DNA of 64,000 nucleotides from Bugula neritina (lineage: Eukaryota; Bryozoa; Gymnolaemata; Cheilostomatida; Bugulidae): assembly GCA_964035545.1 (NCBI GenBank), contig CAXIUT010000230.1, positions 930,001 through 994,000 of the forward strand, written 5' to 3'. Positions 28,591 to 43,863 of the stretch are shown piece by piece; position 1 is the first letter of the stretch; each line of letters opens with the position of its first letter. The translations under genes were made by a program, and so were the position numbers. The notes beneath the pieces were generated by a model. That model made no database searches. It was not told the DNA's origin and saw only the letters and a program-made list of their open reading frames with translations.

Positions 28591-31398
28591 TAAAATCTAC
28601 TGCAACATACTGAAACATACTGCATCATACTGAAATACACTGTGACACACTGAAATACACTGCAACATACAGCAACATACTGCAACATACTGAATTACAC
28701 TGGAACATATTGATATACACTGCAACACATTGAAATATACTGCAACACACTGAACCATATGGCAACATACCGAAATTTACTGCGACACACTGAAAAATAC
28801 TGCAACATACGAATTATACTTCAAGTGGTGCAACATACTGAAATACAATGTGACACACTGAAATACACTGCAACATACTGCAACATACTGCAACATACTG
28901 AAATATTGTGCGACACATTGAAATATACTGCAACATATTGAAATATACTGTAACATACTGCAACATACTAAAATACACTGCAACATACTGAAATACATTG
29001 CAACACATTAAAATATACTGCGACATACTGAAACATACCGCAACATGCTGAAATATACTGCAACATACTGAAATACACTATAACATATTGAAATATACTG
29101 CAACATACTGAATTACACTCTAACATACTGAAATATGCTGTAGCATACTGAAATACACTGCAACACACTGAAGTATACTGTAATACACTGAAATGTAATG
29201 CAACATACTGAATTATACTGCAACATAGTGCAACATACTGAAATACACTACAACATACTGCAACATACTGAAATACACTGGAACATATTGAAAAACACTG
29301 CGAAACATTGAAACATACTGCAACATACTGAAATATACTGCAAGATACTGCAATATACTGAAACAGACTGTGACATACTGAAATACACTGCAACATACTG
29401 CAAGATACCGCAACCTACTGAAATACACTGTAACGTATTGAAATACACTGCATCATACTGCAACATACTGAATTACACTGGAACATATTGATATACACTG
29501 CAACACATTGAAATATACCGCAACACACTGCAACATACGGCAGCATACCGAAATATACTGCGACACCTTGAAAAATACTGCAACATACTGAAATATACTG
29601 CAAGTGGTGCAACATACTGAAATACACTGTGACATACTGAAATACACTGCAACATTCTGCAAGATATTGCAACATACGGAAATACAGCGTAACTTATTGA
29701 ATTACACTGCATCATACTGCAACATACTGAAATACACTGTGACACATTGAAACACACTGCAACATACTGCAACATACTGCAACATACTGCAACATACTGA
29801 AATACATTGCAACACATTAAAATATACTGCAACAAACTGAAACATACTGCAACATACTGAAATATACTGCAACACACTGAAACATACGGCAACATACCGA
29901 AATAAACTGCGACACGTTGAAAATTACTGCAACATACTGAAATATACTGCGACGCCTTAAAATATACTGCAACATACTGAAATAGACTGCAAGTGGTGCA
30001 ACATACTGAAATACACTGTGACACACTGAAATACACTGCAACATACTGCAACATACTGCAACATACTGAAATATTGTGCGACACAATAAAATATACTGCA
30101 ACATATTGAAATATACTGTAACATACTGCAACATACTAAAATACACTGCAACACATTAAAATATACTGCAACATACTGAAACATACTGCAACATACTGAA
30201 ATACACTGTGACACACTGAAATACACTGCAACATACTGCAACATACTGCAACATACTGAATTACACTGGAACATATTGATATACACTGCAACACATTGAA
30301 ATATACTGCAACACACTGAACAATATGGCAACATACCGAAATTTACTGCGACACACTGAAAAATACTGCAACAGACGAATTATACTTCAAGTGGTGCAAC
30401 ATACTGAAATACAATGTGACACACTGAAATACACTGCAACATACTGCAACATACTGCAACATACTGAAATATTGTGCGACACATTGAAACATACTGCAAC
30501 GTATTGAAATATACTGTAACATACTGCAACATACTGAAATACACTGCAACATACTGAAGTACATTGCAACACATTAAAATATACTGCGACATACTGAAAC
30601 ATACTGCAACATGCTGAAATATACTGCAACATACTGAAATGCACTATCACATATTGAAATACACTGCAACATACTGAATTACACTCTAACATACTGAAAT
30701 ATGCTGTAGCATACTGAAATACACTGCAACACACTGAAGTATACTGTAATACACTGAAATGTAATGCAACATACTGAATTATACTGCAACATAGTGCAAC
30801 ATACTGAAACACACTGTGAGACACTGAAATACACGGAAACATAATGCAACATACTGCAACGTACTGAAATACACTGTAACATATCGAAATACACTGCAAC
30901 ATACTGCAACATACTGCAACACACTGAAATACACCGTAACATATCGAAATACACTGGAACATACTGCAACATACTGGAATACACTGTAACATATTGAATT
31001 ACACTGCATCATACTGCAACATACTGAAAAACACTGGAACATATTGATATACACTGCAACTCATTGAAATATACTGCAACACACTGCAACATACGGCAGC
31101 ATACCAAAATATACTGCGACACCTTGAAAAATACTGCAACATACTGAAATATACTGCAAGTGGTGCAACATACTGAAATACACTGTGATATACTGAAATA
31201 CACTGCAACATACTGCAAGATACTGCAACGTACGGAAATACAGTGTAACTTAATTAATTACACTGCATCATACTGCAACATACTGAGATACACTGGAACA
31301 TATTGATATACACTGCAACACATTGAAATATACTGCAACACACTGAACCATATGGCAACATACCGAAATTCACTGCGACACACTGAAAAATACTGCAA

Positions 31399-34300
31399 CA
31401 TACAAATTATACTTCAAGTGGTGCAACATTCTGAAATACAATGTGACACACTGAAATACACTGCAACATACTGCAACATACTGAAATATTAAGCGACACA
31501 TTGAAATATACTGCAACATATTGAAATATACTGTAACATACTGCAACATACTAAAATACACTGCAACATACTGAAATACATTGCAACACATTAAAATATA
31601 CTGCGACATACTGAAACATACTGCAACATGCTGAAATATACTAAAACATACTGAAATACACTATAACGTATTGAAATATACTGCAACATACTGAATTACA
31701 CTCTAACATACTGAAATATGCTGTAGCATACTGAAATACACTGTCACACACTGAATTATACTGTAATACACTGAAATGTAATGCAACATACTGAATTATA
31801 CTGCAACATACTGCAACATACTGAAATACACTGTAACATATCGAAATACACTGCAACATACTGCAACATACTGCAACATACTGAAATACACCGTAACATA
31901 TCGAAATACACTGCAACATACTGCAACATACTGAAATGCACTGGAACATAATGGAATACCCTGCAACACATTGAAATATACTGCAACAGACTGAAACATA
32001 AGGTAACACAATGAAGTATACTGCGACACATTGAAATATACTGCAACATACTGAAATATACTGCAACATACTGAAATGTAATGTAATATACAGAAATGTA
32101 CTGTAACATACTGAAATATACTGTAACAGACTGAAATATACTCTAACATACCGAAATACACTGTAACATACTGAAATATACTGCAACATACTTCAACATA
32201 CTGAATTACACTTGAACATAATGAAATACACTGCAACACATTGAAATATACTGCAACATATCGAAATGAATGGTAAACTAGTGTAATACACTGCAACATA
32301 CTGCAACATACTGCAACATACTGAATTACACTGGAACATTTTGATATACACTGCAACACATTGAAATATACTGCAACACACTGAACCATACAGCAACATA
32401 CCGAAATTTACTGCGACACACTGAAATATACTATCACATATTGAAATATACTGCAACATACTGAATTACACTCTAACATACTGAAATATGCTGTAGCATA
32501 CTGAAATACACTGCAACACACTGAAGTATACTGTAATAAACTGAAATGTAATGCAAAATACTGAATTATACTGCAACATAGTGCAACATACTGAAATACA
32601 CTACAACATACTGCAACATACTGAAATACACTGGAACATATTGAAATACACTGCGACACATTGAAACATACTGCAACATACTGAAATATACTGCAAGATA
32701 CTGCAACATACTGGAACAGACTGTGACATACTGAAATACACTGCAACATACTGCAAGATACCGCAACCTACTGAAATACACTGTAACATATTGAAATACA
32801 CTGCATCATACTGCAACATACTGAATTACACTGGAAAATATTGATATACACTGCAACACATTGAAATATACTGCAACACACTGAAACATACGGCAATATA
32901 CCAAAATATACTGCGACACCTTGAAAAATACTGCAACATAAGAAATATACTGCAAGTGGTGCAACATACTGAAATACAATGTGACACACTGGAATACACT
33001 GCAACATACTGCAACATACTGCAACATACTGAAATACACTGTAACATATTGAATTACACTGCATCATACTGCAACATACTGAAAAACACTGGAACATATT
33101 GATATACACTGCAACTCATTGAAATATACTGCAACACACTGCAACATACGGCATCATACCGAAATATACTGCGACACCTTGAAAAATACTGCAACATACT
33201 GAAATATACTGCAAGTGGTGCAACATACTGAAATACACTGTGACACACTGAAATACACTGCAACATACTGCAACATACTGCAACATACTAAATTACACTG
33301 GAACATATTGATATACACTGCAACACATTGAAACATACTGCAACACACTGAACCATATGGCAACATACCGAAATTTACTGCGACACACTGAAAAATACTG
33401 CAACATACGAACTATACTTCAAGTGGTGCAACATACTGAAATACAATGTGACACACTGAAATTCACTGCAACATACTGCAACATACTGAAATATTGTGCA
33501 ACACATTGAAATATACTGCAACGTATTGAAATATACTGTAACATACTGCAACATACTAAAATACACTGCAACATACTGAAATACATTGCAACACATTAAA
33601 ATATACTGCGACATACTGAAACATACTGCAACATGCTGAAATATACTGCAACATACTGAAATACACTATCACATATTGAAATATACTGCAACATACTGAA
33701 TTACACTCTAACATACTGAAATATGCTGTAGCATACTGAAATACACTGCAACACACTGAAGTATACTGTAATACACTGAAATGTAATGCAACATACTGAA
33801 TTATACTGCAACATAGTGCAACATACTGAAATACACTGTGACACACTGAAATACACTGAAACATAATGCAACATACTGCAACATACTGAAATACACTGTA
33901 ACATATCGAAATACACTGCAACATACTGCAACATACTGCAACACACTGAATTACACCGTAACATATCGAAATACACTGCAACATACTGTAACATACTGAA
34001 ATACACTGTAACATATTGAATTACACTGCATCATACTGCAACATACTGAAAAACACTGGAACATATTGATATACACTGCAACTCATTGAAATATACTGCA
34101 ACACACTGCAACATACGGCAGCATACCAAAATAAACTGCGACACCTTGAAAAATACTGCAACATACTGAAATATACTGCAAGTGGTGCAACATACTGAAA
34201 TACACCGTGACATACTGAAATACACTGCAACATACTGCAAGATACTGCAACGTACGGAAAGACAGTGTAACTTATTGAATTACACTGAATCATACTGCAA

Positions 34301-35515
34301 CATACTGAAATACACCGTAACATATCGAAATACACTGCAACATACTGCAACATACTGAAATGCACCGGAACATAATCGAATACCCTGCAACACATTGAAA
34401 TATACTGCAACAGACTGAAACATAAGGTAACACAATGAAGTATACTGCGACACATTAAAATATACTGCAACATACTGAAATATACTGCAACATACTGAAA
34501 TGTAATGTAATATACAGAAATGTACTGTAACATACTGAAATATACTGTAACAGACTGAAATATACTCTAACATACCGAAATACACTGTAACATACTGAAA
34601 TATACTGCAACATACTGCAACATACTGAATTACACTTGAACATAATGAAATACACTGCAACACATTGAAATATACTGCAACATATCGAAATGAATGGTAA
34701 ACTAGTGTAATATACTGTAACATAATGAAACATACCGGAACATACTGCAACGTATTAAAGTATAGTGTAACACACTAAAATATACGGCAACATACCGAAA
34801 TATACTGCAACACGTTGAAAAATATTGCAACATACTGAAATATACTGCAACATACTGCAACATACTGAAATACACTGGAACATATTGAACTACACTGCAA
34901 CACTCTGAAATATACTGCAACACACTGAAACATACGGCAACATACCGAAATAAACTGCGACACGTTGAAAATTACTGCAACATACTGAAATATACTGCGA
35001 CGCCTTAAAATATACTGCAACATACTGAAATAGACTGCAAGTGGTGCAACATACTGAAATACACTGTGACACACTGAAATACACTGCAACATATTGCAAC
35101 ATACTGCAACATACTGAAATATTGTGCGACACATTAAAATATACTGCAACATATTGAAATATACTGTAACATACTGCAACATACTAAAATACACTGCAAC
35201 ACAATAAAATATACTGCAACATACTGAAACATACTGCAACATACTGAAATACACTGTGACACATTGAAATACACTGCAACATACTGCAACATACTGCAAC
35301 ATACTGAAATACATTGCAACACATTAAAATATACTGCAACATACTGAAACATACTGCAACATACTGATATATACTGCAACACACTGAAACATACGGCAAC
35401 ATACCGAAATAAACTGCGACACGTTGAAAATTACAGCAACATACTGAAATATACTGCGACGCCTTAAAATATACTGCAACATACTGAAATAGACTGCAAG
35501 TGGTGCAACATACTG
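31399..35515. repeat. HOR family II, truncated copy 3
   Basis: Third family II copy, with ACTAGT landmarks at 32,277 and 34,701. Between about 31,640 and 32,000 it agrees with copy 1 (offset 15,252), not copy 2, so copy 2 carries the derived tract there. Agreement with copy 2 at offset 7,382 ends near 35,515, where the next units switch to family III/IV variants. Its right part, from about 34,012, also starts the 5,628-bp family III period, so this entry overlaps the next one on purpose. Confidence 0.85.
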
Positions 35516-38500
35516 AAATACAATGTGACACACTGAAATACACTGCAACATACTGCAACATACTGCAACATACTGCAACATACTGAAATATTGTTCGACA
35601 CATTGAAATATACTGCAACGTATTGAAATATACTGTAACATACTGCAACATACTGAAGCACACTGTGACACACTGAAATACACTGCAACATACTGCAACA
35701 TACTGCAACATACTGAATTACACTGGAACATATTGATATACACTGCAACACATTGGAATATACTGCAACAGACTGAACCATATGGCAACATACCAAAATT
35801 TACTGCGACACACTGAAAAATACTGCAACATATGAATTATACTTCAAGTGGTGCAACATACTGAAATACAATGTGACACACTGAAATACACTGCAACATA
35901 CTGCAACATAGTGCAGCATACTGAAATATTGTGCGACACATTGAAATATACTGCAACGTATTGAAATATACTGTAACATACTGCAACATACTAAAATACA
36001 CTGCAACATACTGCATTACATTGCAACACATTAAAATATATTGCGACATACTGAAACATACTGCAACATGCTGAAATATACTGCAACATACTGAAATACA
36101 CTATCACATATTGAAATATACTGCAACATACTGAATTACACTCTAACATACTGAAATATGCTGTAGCATACTGAAATACACTGCAACACACTGAAGTATA
36201 CTGTAATACACTGAAATGTGATGCAACATACTGAATTATACTGCAACATAGTGCAACATACTGAAATACACTGTGACACACTGAAATACACTGAAACATA
36301 ATGCAACATACTGCAACATACTGAAATACACTGTAACATGTCGAAATACACTGCAACATACTGCAACATACTGAAATACACCGTAACATATCGAAATACA
36401 CTGCAACATACTGCAACATACTGAAATGCACCGGAACATAATGGAATACCCTACAACACTTTGAAATATACTGCAACAGACTGAAACATAAGGTAACACA
36501 ATGAAGTATACTGCGACACATTAAAATATACTGCAACATACTGAAATATACTGCAACATACTGAAATGTAATGTAATATACAGAAATGTACTGTAACATA
36601 CTGAAATATACGGTAACATACTGAAATATACTCTAACATACCGAAATACACTGTAACATACTGAAATATACTGCAACATACTGCAACATACTGAATTACA
36701 CTTGAACGTAATGAAATACACTGCAACACATTGAAATGAATGGTAAACTAGTGTAATATACTGTAACATAATGAAACATACCGGAACATACTGCAACGTA
36801 ATAAAGTATAGTGTAAAACACTGAAATATGCGGCAACATACCGAAATATACTGCAACACGTTGAAAAATATTGCAACATACTGAAATATACTGCAACCTA
36901 CTGCAACATACTGAAATACACCGGAACATATTGAACTACACTGCAACACTCTGAAATATACTGCAACACACTGAAACATACGGCAACATACCGAAATAAA
37001 CTGCGACACGTTGAAAATTACTGCAACATACTGAAATATACTGCGACGCCTTAAAATATACTGCAACATACTGAAATAGACTGCAAGTGGTGCAACATAC
37101 TGAAATACACTGTGACTCACTGAAATACACTGCAACATACTGCAACATACTGCAACATACTGAAATATTGTGCGACACATTAAAACATACTGCAACATAT
37201 TGAAATATACTGTAACATACTGCAACATACTAAAATACACTGCAACACATTAAAGTCTACTGCAACATACTGAAACATACTGCAACATACTGAAATACAC
37301 TGTGACACACTGAAATACACTGCAACATACAGCAACATACTGCAACATACTGAATTACACTGGAACATATTGATATACACTGCAACACATTGAAATATAC
37401 TGCAACACACTGAACCATATGGCAACATACCGAAATTTACTGCGACACACTGAAAAATACTGCAACATACGAATTATACTTCAAGTGGTGCAACATACTG
37501 AAATACAATGTGACACACTGAAATACACTGCAACATACTGCAACATACTTCAACATACTGAAATATTGTGCGACACATTGAAATATACTGCAACATATTG
37601 AAATATACTGTAACATGCTGCAACATACTAAAATACACTGCAACATACTGAAATACATTGCAACACATTAGAATATACTGCGACATACTGAAACATACCG
37701 CAACATGCTGAAATATACTGCAACATACTGAAATACACTATAACATATTGAAATATACTGCAACATACTGAATTACACTCTAACATACTGAAATATGCTG
37801 TAGCATACTGAAATACACTGCAACACACTGAAGTATACTGTAATACACTGAAATGTAATGCAACATACTGAATTATACTGCAACATAGTGCAACATACTG
37901 AAATACACTACAACATACTGCAACATACTGAAATACACTGGAACATATTGAAAAACACTGCGAAACATTGAAACATACTGCAACATACTGAAATATACTG
38001 CAAGATACTGCAATATACTGAAACAGACTGTGACATACTGAAATACACTGCAACATACTGCAAGATACCGCAACCTACTGAAATACACTGTAACGTATTG
38101 AAATACACTGCATCATACTGCAACATACTGAATTACACTGGAACATATTGATATACACTGCAACACATTGAAATATACCGCAACACACTGCAACATACGG
38201 CAGCATACCGAAATATACTGCGACACCTTGAAAAATACTGCAACATACTGAAATATACTGCAAGTGGTGCAACATACTGAAATACACTGTGACATACTGA
38301 AATACACTGCAACATTCTGCAAGATATTGCAACATACGGAAATACAGCGTAACTTATTGAATTACACTGCATCATACTGCAACATACTGAAATACACTGT
38401 GACACATTGAAACACACTGCAACATACTGCAACATACTGCAACATACTGAAATACATTGCAACACATTAAAATATACTGCAACAAACTGAAACATACTGC

Positions 38501-39639
38501 AACATACTGAAATATACTGCAACACACTGAAACATACGGCAACATACCGAAATAAACTGCGACACGTTGAAAATTACTGCAACATACTGAAATATACTGC
38601 GACGCCTTAAAATATACTGCAACATACTGAAATAGACTGCAAGTGGTGCAACATACTGAAATACACTGTGACACACTGAAATACACTGCAACATACTGCA
38701 ACATACTGCAACATACTGAAATATTGTGCGACACAATAAAATATACTGCAACATATTGAAATATACTGTAACATACTGCAACATACTAAAATACACTGCA
38801 ACACATTAAAATATACTGCAACATACTGAAACATACTGCAACATACTGAAATACACTGTGACACACTGAAATACACTGCAACATACTGCAACATACTGCA
38901 ACATACTGAATTACACTGGAACATATTGATATACACTGCAACACATTGAAATATACTGCAACACACTGAACAATATGGCAACATACCGAAATTTACTGCG
39001 ACACACTGAAAAATACTGCAACATACGAATTATACTTCAAGTGGTGCAACATACTGAAATACAATGTGACACACTGAAATACACTGCAACATACTGCAAC
39101 ATACTGCAACATACTGAAATATTGTGCGACACATTGAAACATACTGCAACGTATTGAAATATACTGTAACATACTGCAACATACTGAAATACACTGCAAC
39201 ATACTGAAATACATTGCAACACATTAAAATATACTGCGACATACTGAAACATACTGCAACATGCTGAAATATACTGCAACATACTGAAATACACTATCAC
39301 ATATTGAAATACACTGCAACATACTGAATTACACTCTAACATACTGAAATATGCTGTAGCATACTGAAATACACTGCAACACACTGAAGTATACTGTAAT
39401 ACACTGAAATGTAATGCAACATACTGAATTATACTGCAACATAGTGCAACATACTGAAATACACTGTGAGACACTGAAATACACTGAAACATAATGCAAC
39501 ATACTGCAACGTACTGAAATACACTGTAACATATCGAAATACACTGCAACATACTGCAACATACTGCAACACACTGAAATACACCGTAACATATCGAAAT
39601 ACACTGGAACATACTGCAACATACTTAAATACACTGTAA
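34012..39639. repeat. HOR family III, 5,628-bp unit, copy 1
   Basis: Offset 5,628 links 34,012-37,180 with 39,640-42,798; the offset is 5,618 beyond that. The unit is composite: a family II end (to 35,515), one family IV-like unit (about 35.5-38.2 kb, with the short-form ACTAGT landmark at 36,747 and the variant nonamer CATATGAAT at 35,829), then sequence matching 28,360-30,990 (offset 8,660, then 8,650). The right boundary can be placed only between about 39,610 and 39,755. Confidence 0.8.
36731..36760. repeat. ACTAGT landmark, short form, representative
   Basis: Two decamers are missing just upstream, so CATTGAAATGAATGG runs straight into the landmark. Short form: 36,747; 42,375; 45,119; 48,022; 53,008; 55,911; 58,814. 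The 20-bp deletion separates family III/IV units from family I/II units and identifies the II part of the chimeric V unit. Confidence 0.85.
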
Positions 39640-42600
39640 CATATTGAATTACACTGCATCATACTGCAACATACTGAAAAACACTGGAACATATTGATAT
39701 ACACTGCAACTCATTGAAATATACTGCAACACACTGCAACATACGGCAGCATACCAAAATAAACTGCGACACCTTGAAAAATACTGCAACATACTGAAAT
39801 ATACTGCAAGTGGTGCAACATACTGAAATACACCGTGACATACTGAAATACACTGCAACATACTGCAAGATACTGCAACGTACGGAAAGACAGTGTAACT
39901 TATTGAATTACACTGCATCATACTGCAACATACTGAAATACACCGTAACATATCGAAATACACTGCAACATACTGCAACATACTGAAATGCACCGGAACA
40001 TAATCGAATACCCTGCAACACATTGAAATATACTGCAACAGACTGAAACATAAGGTAACACAATGAAGTATACTGCGACACATTAAAATATACTGCAACA
40101 TACTGAAATATACTGCAACATACTGAAATGTAATGTAATATACAGAAATGTACTGTAACATACTGAAATATACTGTAACAGACTGAAATATACTCTAACA
40201 TACCGAAATACACTGTAACATACTGAAATATACTGCAACATACTGCAACATACTGAATTACACTTGAACATAATGAAATACACTGCAACACATTGAAATA
40301 TACTGCAACATATCGAAATGAATGGTAAACTAGTGTAATATACTGTAACATAATGAAACATACCGGAACATACTGCAACGTATTAAAGTATAGTGTAACA
40401 CACTAAAATATACGGCAACATACCGAAATATACTGCAACACGTTGAAAAATATTGCAACATACTGAAATATACTGCAACATACTGCAACATACTGAAATA
40501 CACTGGAACATATTGAACTACACTGCAACACTCTGAAATATACTGCAACACACTGAAACATACGGCAACATACCGAAATAAACTACGACACGTTGAAAAT
40601 TACTGCAACATACTGAAATATACTGCGACGCCTTAAAATATACTGCAACATACTGAAATAGACTGCAAGTGGTGCAACATACTGAAATACACTGTGACAC
40701 ACTGAAATACACTGCAACATACTGCAACATACTGCAACATACTGAAATATTGTGCTACACATTAAAATATACTGCAACATATTGAAATATACTGTAACAT
40801 ACTGCAACATACTAAAATACACTGCAACACAATAAAATATACTGCAACATACTGAAACATACTGCAACATACTGAAATACACTGTGACACATTGAAATAC
40901 ACTGCAACATACTGCAACATACTGCAACATACTGAAATACATTGCAACACATTAAAATATACTGCAACATACTGAAACATACTGCAACATACTGATATAT
41001 ACTGCAACACACTGAAACATACGGCAACATACCGAAATAAACTGCGACACGTTGAAAATTACAGCAACATACTGAAATATACTGCGACGCCTTAAAATAT
41101 ACTGCAACATACTGAAATAGACTGCAAGTGGTGCAACATACTGAAATACAATGTGACACACTGAAATACACTGCAACATACAGCAACATACTGCAACATA
41201 CTGCAACATACTGAAATATTGTTCGACACATTGAAATATACTGCAACGTATTGAAATATACTGTAACATACTGCAACATACTGAAGCACACTGTGACACA
41301 CTGAAATACACTGCAACATACTGCAACATACTGCAACATACTGAATTACACTGGAACATATTGATATACACTGCAACACATTGAAATATACTGCAACAGA
41401 CTGAACCATATGGCAACATACCAAAATTTACTGCGACACACTGAAAAATACTGCAACATATGAATTATACTTCAAGTGGTGCAACATACTGAAATACAAT
41501 GTGACACACTGAAATACACTGCAACATACTGCAACATAGTGCAGCATACTGAAATATTGTGCGACACATTGAAATATACTGCAACGTATTGAAATATACT
41601 GTAACATACTGCAACATACTAAAATACACTGCAACATACTGAATTACATTGCAACACATTAAAATATATTGCGACATACTGAAACATACTGCAACATGCT
41701 GAAATATACTGCAACATAGTGAAATACACTATCACATATTGAAATATACTGCAACATACTGAATTACACTCTAACATACTGAAATATGCTGTAGCATACT
41801 GAAATACACTGCAACACACTGAAGTATACTGTAATACACTGAAATGTGATGCAACATACTGAATTATACTGCAACATAGTGCAACATACTGAAATGCACT
41901 GTGACACACTGAAATACACTGAAACATAATGCAACATACTGCAACATACTGAAATACACTGTAACATGTCGAAATACACTGCAACATACTGCAACATACT
42001 GAAATACACCGTAACATATCGAAATACACTGCAACATACTGCAACATACTGAAATGCACCGGAACATAATGGAATACCCTACAACACATTGAAATATACT
42101 GCAACAGACTGAAACATAAGGTAACACAATGAAGTATACTGCGACACATTAAAATATACTGCAACATACTGAAATATACTGCAACATACTGAAATGTAAT
42201 GTAATATACAGAAATGTACTGTAACATACTGAAATATACGGTAACAGACTGAAATATACTCTAACATACCGAAATACACTGTAACATACTGAAATATACT
42301 GCAACATACTGCAACATACTGAATTACACTTGAACGTAATGAAATACACTGCAACACATTGAAATGAATGGTAAACTAGTGTAATATACTGTAACATAAT
42401 GAAACAGACCGGAACATACTGCAACGTAATAAAGTATAGTGTAAAACACTGAAATATGCGGCAACATACCGAAATATACTGCAACACGTTGAAAAATATT
42501 GCAACATACTGAAATATACTGCAACCTACTGCAACATACTGAAATACACCGGAACATATTGAACTACACTGCAACACTCTGAAATATACTGCAACACACT

Positions 42601-43863
42601 GAAACATACGGCAACATACCGAAATAAACTGCGACACGTTGAAAATTACTGCAACATACTGAAATATACTGCGACGCCTTAAAATATACTGCAACATACT
42701 GAAATAGACTGCAAGTGGTGCAACATACTGAAATACACTGTGACTCACTGAAATACACTGCAACATACTGCAACATACTGAAATATTGTGCGACACATTA
42801 AAACATACTGCAACATATTGAATTATACTGTAACATACTGCAACATACTAAAATACACTGCAACACATTAAAGTCTACTGCAACATACTGAAACATACTG
42901 CAACATACTGAAATACACTGTGACACACTGAAATACACTGCAACATACAGCAACATACTGCAACATACTGAATTACACTGGAACATATTGATATACACTG
43001 CAACACATTGAAATATACTGCAACACACTGAACCATATGGCACCATACCGAAATTTACTGCGACACACTGAAAAATACTGCAACATACGAATTATACTTC
43101 AAGTGGTGCAACATACTGAAATACAATGTGACACACTGAAATACACTGCAACATACTGCAACATACTTCAACATACTGAAATATTGTGCGACACATTGAA
43201 ATATACTGCAACATATTGAAATATACTGTAACATGCTGCAACATACTAAAATACACTGCAACATACTGAAATACATTGCAACACATTAAAATATACTGCG
43301 ACATACTGAAACATACCGCAACATGCTGAAATATACTGCAACATACTGAAATACACTATAACATATTGAAATATACTGCAACATACTGAATTACACTCTA
43401 ACATACTGAAATATGCTGTAGCATACTGAAATACACTGCGACACACTGAAGTATACTGTAATACACTGAAATGTAATGCAACATACTGAATTATACTGCA
43501 TCATAGTGCAACATACTGAAATACACTACAACATACTGCAACATACTGAAATACACTGGAACATATTGAAATACACTGCGAAACATTGAAACATACTGCA
43601 ACATACTGAAATATACTGCAAGATACTGCAACATACTGAAACAGACTGTGACATACTGAAATACACTGCAACATACTGCAAGATACCGCAACCTACTGAA
43701 GTACACTGTTACATATTGAAATACACTGCATCATACTGCAACATACTGAATTACACTGGAACATATTGATATACACTGCAACACATTGAAAGATAATGCA
43801 ACACACTGAAACATACGGCAATATACCGAAATATACTGCGACGCCTTGAAAAATACTGCAACA
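39640..43863. repeat. HOR family III, copy 2, grading into family IV
   Basis: It matches 34,012 onward at offset 5,628 (ACTAGT at 40,329 and 42,375; CATATGAAT at 41,457) and at 5,618 after about 42,780, where one decamer is missing. Agreement ends near 43,800. The stretch from about 41,560 is also the first member of the 2.7-2.9-kb tandem series: it matches the next copy at offset 2,744, then 2,784. Family IV therefore seems to have grown from inside a family III unit. Confidence 0.8.

Larger units (their letters stand above)
23907..31398. repeat. HOR family II, 7,492-bp unit, copy 2
   Basis: Second family II copy, with ACTAGT landmarks at 24,895 and 27,319. Relative to copy 1 it has a replaced tract at about 24,190-24,600 (net +110 bp), a 388-bp deletion at about 28,590, and one extra decamer near 29,780 (four CATACTGCAA-type units instead of three). 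388 bp is 37 decamers plus two nonamers, and the missing segment does contain one CATACGAAT and one GTGGTGCAA. Confidence 0.88.
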
